Positions 5,707 through 9,980 of a stretch of 9,980 nucleotides of DNA are shown piece after piece. The stretch lies in contig CALCUD010000128.1 of assembly GCA_937906775.1 (NCBI GenBank), positions 1 to 9,980 on the forward strand. Direction: 5' to 3'. The notes beneath the pieces were generated by a model. It did no database searches. It worked only from the letters and a program-made list of their open reading frames with translations, and had not been told where the DNA came from. The DNA comes from an uncultured Clostridia bacterium (GTDB taxonomy: Bacteria > Bacillota > Clostridia > Christensenellales > Aristaeellaceae). The translations under genes and the position numbers were made by a program. Every line of letters starts with the position of its first letter. Within the stretch, counting starts at the first letter, position 1.

Positions 5707-6567
5707 TCAATTGATATAAAGAGCCACACGGTAATCATATTTGGCGTTCGCCTCTGTCAGCGTGAATCCGTAAACGGATCCCGTGCCGCATTTCTGCCAG
5801 CCGGTGCCGTTGTGCTTGTCAACTTCCCATTCAATGGTATATTCCATATTGGCGTTGAAAACATCAGCCTTCAGGCGGATCTCGTCGCCGTAGTGGATAT
5901 CGCCGCTGGTCAGCATCCGGATGGACGCGGTTCCGGTAAATACCTCGGTCTCTTTCAGAATTTCCTCGTCAATGCTGCCAAAATCATCATCGTCAAAAGT
6001 CAGAAGGCCGTCTTCGTCCGCCGGGTCTTCCTCGATGATCTCTTCCATTTCGTCATTATCGGCAAATCCGCCCGCGTCATCCTCATCGATCTCGATCACA
6101 GGATCGTCCTCGGGTTCTTCCACGGGTTCGGGCGTCGGGGCCGCGGTAGGTTCAGGCGTAGGCGCCGCAGTGGGTTCGGGGGTGGGTTCCGGCGTGGGCG
6201 CCGGAGTAGGAGCCGGGGTAGGTTCAGGCGTGGGCGCCGGAGTCGGAGCCGGCGTGGGGGCCGGAGTAGGTGCAGGCGTGGGCGCGGGCGTTGGAGCCGG
6301 CGTAGGCGCCGGAGTAGGAGCGGGGGTAGGTTCGGGAGTGGGTGCCGGCGTCGGAGCCGGGGTGGGTTCCGGCGTAGGTGCCGGCGTCGGAGTTACATCT
6401 TCAACCGCTTGTTCGGCAGTTTGGGTTACATCTTCGGTGACTTGCGTCTGATCTCCCGTGGGGGTTTCTCCGGTTCCTTCACCGAAGGTCGCGGAGAGCG
6501 AACTGACGGCCAGGAACGTGACCAGCATAAACGCGATCAGCCTATATAATACATAGGTCTTCTTCAT
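5707..6567 (-). CDS. Secreted Pro-Thr stalk protein with acidic segment and C-terminal Ig-like domain
   Basis: A 286-residue protein with AAGGAGG 8 bp before the ATG; no named family recognised. Residues 1-26 are a signal peptide (MKKTYVLYRLIAFMLVTFLA...LSA). Residues 59-148 are an almost pure Pro-Thr-Pro-Ala / Pro-Thr-Pro-Glu repeat that should form an extended, possibly O-glycosylated stalk. Residues 149-209 are very acidic (EEPEDD, EIDEDDAGG, MEEIIEEDPADEDG, FDDDDFG). Residues 210-286 form a beta-rich Ig-like domain (YGDEIRLKADVF, then YTIEWEVDKHNGTGWQKCG, then YDYRVALYIN) that stops at the C-terminus. That domain aligns with the C-terminal domain of the 2303-3061 protein, while the stalks differ. 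No lipobox, LPXTG or membrane anchor is visible, so release or non-covalent wall binding is likely. Its promoter carries the same TAACC repeats as the other gene. Its job is unknown. Confidence 0.87.
   Translation of the reverse strand: MKKTYVLYRLIAFMLVTFLAVSSLSATFGEGTGETPTGDQTQVTEDVTQTAEQAVEDVTPTPAPTPEPTPAPTPAPTPEPTPAPTPAPTPAPTPAPTPAPTPAPTPAPTPAPTPEPTPAPTPAPTPEPTPEPTAAPTPEPTAAPTPEPVEEPEDDPVIEIDEDDAGGFADNDEMEEIIEEDPADEDGLLTFDDDDFGSIDEEILKETEVFTGTASIRMLTSGDIHYGDEIRLKADVFNANMEYTIEWEVDKHNGTGWQKCGTGSVYGFTLTEANAKYDYRVALYIN
6124..6393 (-). repeat. 12-bp codon repeat encoding (Pro-Thr-Pro-Ala/Glu)n
   Basis: About 22 tandem 12-bp units read on the plus strand as variants of GGCGTAGGAGCC, GGCGTGGGCGCC and GGGGTAGGTTCC. 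Third-codon positions vary freely (gga/ggc/ggg, gta/gtc/gtg), so the repeat is kept at protein level and is not a recent perfect DNA duplication. The Ala/Glu choice at the fourth residue gives PTPA blocks broken by PTPE. Confidence 0.85.
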
Positions 6568-6626
6568 AAGTTCGTCCTCCTTCCGATCTTCTCGCCGATG
6601 GATGCATTTCCACCGACTGCACCTAT

Positions 6627-6660
6627 ATTGTACTCCGTGACGGTTATATATACGGTTACA
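6627..6660 (-). promoter_or_regulatory. Promoter of the Pro-Thr stalk gene with a TAACC direct repeat 8 bp from -10
   Basis: On the minus strand TGTAACC (6660-6654) and ATAACCG (6647-6641) are direct repeats 12 bp apart. Exactly 8 bp (TCACGGAG) separate the second heptamer from a good -10, TACAAT (6632-6627). There is no consensus -35 at the right distance from that -10. The start would be near 6620, leaving a leader of about 53 nt. The same word and the same 8-bp gap occur at 3333-3364. A TTGACA at 6677-6672 lies too far upstream for TACAAT; it could serve a weaker TATATA box within the repeats. Confidence 0.6.
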
Positions 6661-6677
6661 TTTTGGAATTTTGTCAA

Positions 6678-6962
6678 AAAACTTTTGTGATTTTTCTGAT
6701 CCTTTTCCGGAATTTCCGTCACCCTTTAGAATCTTCCTGCATATAGATATACGAACAGGATTTCTGTCTGTCCACCGGCCGGATCCTTTTCCCGGACCGC
6801 GAACCCCGCCGGTCCCCGTCCTTCCCCTTTCGTTCCGCGGCTTTTTCGGGCGGTTCTCTCACGGTACGGGATGATTATAAGGGCAGGGAGCGTTATTATA
6901 CAGGAAAAGTTCAGAAAAATAAAGCCCCTATTTTTCACAGGCCGCGTCCTAAAGCGCCCCGA
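6678..6962. other. Divergent intergenic region without a recognisable gene
   Basis: The stretch lies between the minus-strand stalk gene promoter and the plus-strand tadA promoter. Short frames exist on both strands, but none has a ribosome binding site and their translations are unremarkable. One small AT-rich hairpin is present: GAAAAATA at 6914-6921 pairs with TATTTTTC at 6929-6936. I see no RNA gene, repeat array or known regulatory element. Confidence 0.5.
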
Positions 6963-6992
6963 TTGACTTTAAATGCTGACCCTATATATAAT
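6963..6992 (+). promoter_or_regulatory. Sigma-A-type promoter of the tadA operon
   Basis: TTGACT (6963-6968), an 18-bp spacer and TATAAT (6987-6992), with an overlapping TATATA as alternative. The start falls near 7000, leaving a leader of about 30 nt. A 6-bp hairpin (GGAAGA 6995-7000 with TCTTCC 7011-7016) sits just before the ribosome binding site at 7019-7024 and does not cover it. Confidence 0.75.
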
Positions 6993-7031
6993 AAGGAAGA
7001 CCGATCCTGATCTTCCGGAAGGAGAAAAGCC

Positions 7032-7514
7032 TTGGACTTTATGAAACTGGCGCTTGAAGAAGCCCGCAAAGCCCTGAACGAGGGGGAAGTCCCTGTCGGC
7101 GCGGTCCTCTGCCGGGGGGAGGAGATCCTCTGGGCGGATCATAACCGCCGGGAACAGCTGAACGACCCGACCGCGCACGCGGAACTCCTGTGCCTGAAGC
7201 ACGGCGCGATGACGCGCGGCGACTGGCGTCTTTCCGACTGCACGCTGTACGTCACGCTGGAGCCATGCCCCATGTGCGCCGGGGCGATGGTCATGAGCCG
7301 GCTCCGCCGCTGCGTCTTCGGGGCTGCCGACGCTGAAAAGGGATGCTGCGGCAGCGTATACGATCTTCCCGCGGATCCGGCTTTCCATTCCGTAACTTCC
7401 TGGGAAGAAGGCGAACATTCTGATGAATGCAACGCTCTTTTGTCTGTATTTTTCGATACCCTTCGGACCAAAAAAGCTGATCGTTCAGGTTCCGCGGAGG
7501 AGGTGCAGGCGTGA
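7032..7514 (+). CDS. tadA: tRNA-specific adenosine deaminase TadA
   Basis: A 160-residue zinc deaminase that converts the wobble adenosine of tRNA-Arg(ACG) to inosine, letting one tRNA read CGU, CGC and CGA. The cytidine/deoxycytidylate deaminase fold is clear: GEVPVGAVL (18-26), the zinc and catalytic motif TAHAE (H49, E51) and PCPMC (C79, C82), followed by the typical GAMVMSRLRRCVFGA. The Cys-rich GCCGS after AADAEK matches the family's (D/G)xKxGAxGS region. The start is TTG at 7032, because AAGGAG (7019-7024) lies 7 bp upstream and the residues DFMKLALEEA match the usual TadA N-terminus. The first ATG (7041) would be 16 bp from that site. The stop overlaps the next gene's GTG by 4 bp. Confidence 0.95.
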   Translation: MDFMKLALEEARKALNEGEVPVGAVLCRGEEILWADHNRREQLNDPTAHAELLCLKHGAMTRGDWRLSDCTLYVTLEPCPMCAGAMVMSRLRRCVFGAADAEKGCCGSVYDLPADPAFHSVTSWEEGEHSDECNALLSVFFDTLRTKKADRSGSAEEVQA

Positions 7515-8395
7515 AAACACGAACATTCGGTGAACATTGGATACTTCTGCTCACTGTGTTTCTCATTTTGTCTGTAACTTTTCCGGTCGCGTACGGGGAA
7601 AACGGCGTACCGGAAACTATCACTACGGATAGTGTCCCGATCATTCTGACAGCGCTGAATGTTGGAAAAGCGGACTGCCTTCTGCTGCAGACGGAAGACA
7701 TCACCTACATGATCGATACGGGCCGCGGCGCGTCATGGGAGATCATTGAATCCGCGCTGAACCGCCTGGGGATCTCCCGGCTGGACGGGGTCATTCTGAC
7801 GCATACGGATTCCGATCACGCGGGCGGTCTGAAAAAACTGATCAAAAGCGATATTTCCGTTTCACACGTTTACGCGTCTTCCTATTATATATTGGAAGAA
7901 GGAAAATCTCATCCGGCCGAAAAGGCGCTGAAAAAATCACCGGTGGAAGCGGTATATCTTTCCGCCGGAGCGACGCTCCCCTTCGGCAGCGCCAGCCTCA
8001 AAGTGATCGGCCCTCTGACGCCCGATTCAAAGGAAGAGAATAACAATTCGCTCGTCCTGCTGGCGTCCGGCGGCGGCGGGAATATTCTGCTCACCGGCGA
8101 CATGGAATTTCCGGAGGAATACAGCCTGCTGGACGCGAATGTATTCTCCCATGTGGACATTCTGAAGGTCGCCAATCACGGCGATGACGACGCGACCAGC
8201 GAAGCGCTGCTGAACCGGCTGACGCCGGATCACGCGGTCATTTCGACCAGCACAGCGGAAAAGGCGGACACGCCCTCCCCCCGCGTCCTGCGGCTGCTGG
8301 AAAATCTGAACACAAAGGTTTATCAGACGCAGGAGACCGAAACCGGGATCCGTTTCACGCTTGTGAACGGCGAGGTCACGGTGGAAACGTTCTGA
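7511..8395 (+). CDS. Secreted ComEC-like metallo-beta-lactamase-fold hydrolase
   Basis: A 294-residue protein starting at GTG 7511, which overlaps the tadA stop as GTGA, with GGAGGAGG upstream inside tadA. Residues 1-29 are a signal peptide (HWILLLTVFLILSVTFPVAYG). The mature part has the metallo-beta-lactamase fold of the ComEC C-terminal type: LNVGKADCLLLQ (49-60), IDTGRG (68-73), metal-binding HTDSDHAGG (H98, D100, D102, H103), NNNSLVLL (177-184), GDME (196-199) and KVANHG (H223). In ComEC this domain is thought to degrade the non-transported DNA strand. Free-standing secreted versions are common in Clostridia, with substrate usually unproven; nucleic acid or phosphodiester substrates are plausible. 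No ComEC transmembrane channel domain is present. Translation is coupled to tadA, although no functional link is obvious. Confidence 0.87.
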   Translation: MKTRTFGEHWILLLTVFLILSVTFPVAYGENGVPETITTDSVPIILTALNVGKADCLLLQTEDITYMIDTGRGASWEIIESALNRLGISRLDGVILTHTDSDHAGGLKKLIKSDISVSHVYASSYYILEEGKSHPAEKALKKSPVEAVYLSAGATLPFGSASLKVIGPLTPDSKEENNNSLVLLASGGGGNILLTGDMEFPEEYSLLDANVFSHVDILKVANHGDDDATSEALLNRLTPDHAVISTSTAEKADTPSPRVLRLLENLNTKVYQTQETETGIRFTLVNGEVTVETF

Positions 8396-8402
8396 AAAAG
8401 AA

Positions 8403-8426
8403 AAAGCCTTCCCCGAGGAAGACTTT
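8403..8426 (-). terminator. Rho-independent terminator of rnpB
   Basis: AAAGTCTTCC and GGAAGGCTTT (minus-strand sense) pair over 10 bp with one G-U wobble and a TCGG loop, followed by TTTCTTTTTC. Read on the plus strand the wobble becomes a C-A mismatch and no U-run follows, so it is built for rnpB. It lies directly after the MBL-fold gene stop and may give weak plus-strand termination. Confidence 0.85.
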
Positions 8427-8428
8427 CT

Positions 8429-8771
8429 GATGTACGAGCGTGACCGTAAGCCGGGTTCTGTATTGGACGGTCATCTATCCAGACGGCGCGTTACCGCGCC
8501 GTTCAAGCGATATCGGAGAACGCGGCGGGCCGCCGGCTTGCCTCCATGTCATCTTGCACCGGGTGGGGTTTACATCGCGGACGAGTCGCCAGGCCGCGGG
8601 TGAGCTCTTACCTCGCCTTTCCATCCTTACCGCGAAAACGCGGCGGTCATTTTCTGTTGCACTTTCCCTGGAGTCGCCTCCGCCGGCCGTTAGCCGGCAC
8701 CCTTGCCCTTCGGTGCCCGGACTTTCCTCATGCCGCAATGGGCACGCGACCGTCTGTTCACCTCGTACATC
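8429..8771 (-). ncRNA. rnpB: RNase P RNA (bacterial type A)
   Basis: The catalytic RNA that removes 5' leaders from pre-tRNAs, about 343 nt. Diagnostic blocks on the minus strand, in order: ACAGACGGTCGCG, GAGGAAAGTCCGGGC (8729-8715), GGGAAAGTGCAACAGAAA, AAGGATGGAAAGG, GGTAAGAGCTCACC, TGTAAACCCCACC, GATGACCGTCC (8475-8465) and ACAGAACCCGGCTTA (8461-8447). Helix P1 closes the molecule: GATGTACGAG (8771-8762) pairs perfectly with CTCGTACATC (8438-8429), extended by GTGA/TCAC. These blocks fit the ancestral type A form seen in Clostridia rather than the Bacillus type B form. A promoter lies just upstream and a terminator just downstream. Ends are set by P1 and may be off by a few bases. Confidence 0.95.
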
Positions 8772-8775
8772 TCCT

Positions 8776-8805
8776 ATCTTACCGCTCAAGGAAGGGATTT
8801 GTCAA
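8776..8805 (-). promoter_or_regulatory. Sigma-A-type promoter of rnpB
   Basis: On the minus strand, a perfect TTGACA (8805-8800), an 18-bp spacer and TAAGAT (8781-8776). The predicted start near 8769 coincides with the first strand of helix P1. The first base of the TTGACA box is the A of the divergent traX-like ATG. Confidence 0.8.
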
Positions 8806-9701
8806 TGTCAGAAACCGAAAGCCGGCTGCCCGCCGATCATCGTACACAAACCGGTTCCCGCACTCCTCTGGAGGCGTTGCCGGGCGTCCCGGCCGGAAAT
8901 ACCGCGACCGGCTGGCTGAAGATCATCGCGCTCGCCTTTATGCTGGTCGACCATATGGGAGTCGTGATCTTTCCGGGGATCCCGGAATTCCGGATCATCG
9001 GGCGGATCGCGTTTCCAATCTACTGCTGGTGCATGGTCGTCGGCTTCTGCTATACGCGCAGCGTCCCCGGATATCTGCTCCGGATCCTGCTGGTCGGCCT
9101 GCTCAGCCAGCCCCTTTACGCCTTTGTCATGAACCATCTTGGGACCGCGGAATCAACGGTCCGGACCATTTTTGCCGACGGCGCCCTGTTCCGGGACGGG
9201 AATCTGTTCACCGTCCTCGGCGCGGTCTTTTCAAAGCCGAATATCTTTCTGACGCTCTTTCTCGCGCTTTCCGCCCTCTGGGGGATCCGGGCAAAGAAAT
9301 GCTTCAGCCAGATCTGGGCGCCGGCCGCCGCGATGGTCCTCGCCGTCGTGCTGAACGCCGATTACAGCTGGAAAGGCGTTCTTTTCATTCTGCTGCTGTA
9401 TGCCGGCCGGAGCTCCCGCCCCGCGATCGCGGCGGTCATGATCGCGTTCTTCCTGTATTGGGGGACCGCCTACGGCGTCACGCAATCACTCTTCGGGATC
9501 CCGCTGAAGCTGAACGAACTCCCTTCCTGGCTGTCTGTTCTGGTGACGCCCTGGCTGCGCATGGAAACCTTCGGTCTGCTCTCCATGCCGCTGATCCTGA
9601 TCCGTTTCCCCCGGAATCTCCGGATGCCCAGGTGGGTCGGTTACGCGCTCTATCCGGTGCATCTGCTGATCATCCTGCTGCTGAAAACGATCATTCTGTA
9701 A
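8805..9701 (+). CDS. TraX-family integral membrane protein
   Basis: A 298-residue multi-spanning membrane protein of the TraX family. After about 35 polar residues it shows the family opening LKIIALAFMLVDHMGVV (38-54, D49 H50), then IIGRIAFPIYCW (64-75), GFCYTRSVPGYLLRILLVGLLSQPLY (80-105) and about eight more hydrophobic segments to the C-terminus. F-plasmid TraX acetylates the N-terminus of pilin; chromosomal relatives in Bacillota are widespread and probably membrane acyltransferases with unknown substrates. The ATG at 8805 is chosen because GGAAGGG lies 8 bp upstream; the frame stays open to 8703, but that stretch is rnpB. The start codon lies inside the divergent rnpB promoter, so its own promoter must lie within or beyond the rnpB gene; I see none that is clear. 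No conjugation genes are nearby. Confidence 0.88.
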   Translation: MSETESRLPADHRTQTGSRTPLEALPGVPAGNTATGWLKIIALAFMLVDHMGVVIFPGIPEFRIIGRIAFPIYCWCMVVGFCYTRSVPGYLLRILLVGLLSQPLYAFVMNHLGTAESTVRTIFADGALFRDGNLFTVLGAVFSKPNIFLTLFLALSALWGIRAKKCFSQIWAPAAAMVLAVVLNADYSWKGVLFILLLYAGRSSRPAIAAVMIAFFLYWGTAYGVTQSLFGIPLKLNELPSWLSVLVTPWLRMETFGLLSMPLILIRFPRNLRMPRWVGYALYPVHLLIILLLKTIIL

Positions 9702-9799
9702 GATACTCCCCGTCCGTCATTTCCCCTGCGGACCCGTTTTCTTTCATATTTTCTGTCGCGGAGGGTTTCCCTTTCCGGCGGCAAATCAAAAGCATATGC
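9702..9799. other. Short spacer downstream of the TraX-family gene
   Basis: A 98-bp stretch rich in pyrimidines on the plus strand, leading to the bidirectional terminator. I see no gene or site in it. Confidence 0.5.
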
Positions 9800-9827
9800 A
9801 AAAAGCAGCGCGTTCGCGCTGCTTTTT
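9800..9827. terminator. Bidirectional terminator between the TraX-family gene and the tRNA cluster
   Basis: AAAAAGCAGCGCG (9800-9812) pairs perfectly with CGCGCTGCTTTTT (9815-9827), leaving only two bases between the full arms (a GTTC loop if the last pair opens). The A-run and T-run flank the stem symmetrically, so it can end both the convergent plus-strand gene and the minus-strand tRNA transcript. Confidence 0.88.
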
Positions 9828-9829
9828 GA

Positions 9830-9903
<74 letters not shown>

Positions 9904-9925
9904 ATATCTCAGCCAAAGCCATAAG

Positions 9926-9980
9926 TGGAGCTGGCGAGAAGAATCGAACTCCCAACCTGCTGATTACAAGTCAGCTGCTC
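9926..9980 (-). tRNA. tRNA-Thr (anticodon TGT), 5' end outside window
   Basis: Only the 3' part is present: the end of the D-arm (GAGC), anticodon arm GCTGA/TCAGC with loop CTTGTAA (anticodon TGT), T-arm GGGAG-TTCGATT-CTTCT, acceptor CGCCAGC, discriminator T and encoded CCA (9928-9926). The T-stem holds two G-U wobbles, which is tolerable. The tRNA-Gly follows 22 bp later, so they form one tRNA operon that continues past the window edge. Confidence 0.93.

Noticed and set aside
6124..6393. Tandem repeats as a CRISPR array
   Set aside because: The 12-bp units have no spacers, vary at third-codon positions and lie in frame within a protein.
6391..6440. Two GTTACATCTTC words near the 5' end of the stalk gene
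   Set aside because: They encode the repeated peptide EDVT in the coding frame and lack the 11-bp spacing to a partner, so coding repetition explains them.
3348..6660. TGTAAC words as ECF sigma (SigX-like) -35 elements
   Set aside because: The expected CGAC/CGTC-type -10 is absent 16-17 bp downstream at all three sites, while TATAAT/TACAAT boxes are present, so a direct-repeat activator fits better. An ECF factor cannot be wholly excluded for 6654-6660, where CGTC occurs but too close (12 bp).
6672..6677. TTGACA as the -35 of the stalk-gene promoter
   Set aside because: It lies 39 bp from TACAAT. Partner boxes at 17-19 bp (CGTATA, TATATA) are weak or overlap the repeats, so it is at best a minor promoter.
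7041..7043. ATG as the tadA start
   Set aside because: It is 16 bp from AAGGAG, whereas TTG at 7032 is 7 bp away and restores the usual TadA N-terminus.
8703..8804. Upstream in-frame start of the TraX-family protein at 8703
   Set aside because: This stretch is the 5' part of rnpB and its promoter on the other strand; the ATG at 8805 has a good ribosome binding site.
8546..9829. A 427-codon plus-strand frame across rnpB and the TraX-family gene
   Set aside because: It covers RNase P RNA in antisense and the TraX frame shifted by one; the translation is Arg/Pro-rich with no family features.

Overview
The window looks like chromosomal DNA from a Gram-positive, gut- or rumen-type Clostridia member (Bacillota). 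The evidence is strong AGGAGG-type ribosome binding sites, a type A RNase P RNA, secreted proteins built from InlB/Listeria-Bacteroides B-repeats and MucBP-like modules, long Pro-Thr stalks, and fairly GC-rich coding. A family such as Aristaeellaceae/Christensenellales would fit, but that is a guess from protein style and not a search result.

Left two thirds (1-6567), all on the minus strand. In transcription order these are: (a) a secreted protein with a Pro-Thr stalk, an acidic segment and a C-terminal Ig-like domain (5707-6567), with its own promoter and terminator; (b) a regulator with an OmpR-type winged helix, a BTAD domain and a degenerate GGDEF domain (4278-5513), with its own promoter and terminator; (c) an AT-richer gene for a divergent Lgt-family membrane protein (3479-4165); (d) a second secreted protein with an acidic Glu/Pro stalk and a C-terminal Ig-like domain related to that of (a) (2303-3061), followed after 54 bp by (e) a large secreted B-repeat/MucBP protein that runs off the left edge (1-2248).

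The most interesting signal is a promoter motif on the minus strand. Genes (a) and (d) each have a pair of TAACC words 11-12 bp apart. In both, the second heptamer ends exactly 8 bp before a good -10 box, and neither promoter has a good -35. A third pair (GTAACT twice, 11 bp apart) lies directly downstream of the -10 box of the BTAD regulator gene. Direct heptamers with about one helical turn of spacing, placed 8 bp from -10, are the layout known for SARP/BTAD regulators in actinobacteria. The inference is a small regulon: the BTAD protein activates the two Ig-domain secreted proteins (and the large adhesin behind one of them) and may repress its own gene.

Right third (6568-9980) is more housekeeping in character. 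A divergent intergenic region leads to a plus-strand pair with a 4-bp overlap: tadA (tRNA adenosine deaminase, TTG start) and a secreted ComEC-like metallo-beta-lactamase-fold protein. Next comes rnpB (RNase P RNA) on the minus strand with a clear promoter and terminator. A TraX-family membrane protein gene then starts on the plus strand inside the rnpB promoter. A bidirectional terminator separates it from a minus-strand tRNA cluster, tRNA-Gly(TCC) and tRNA-Thr(TGT), the latter cut by the window edge.
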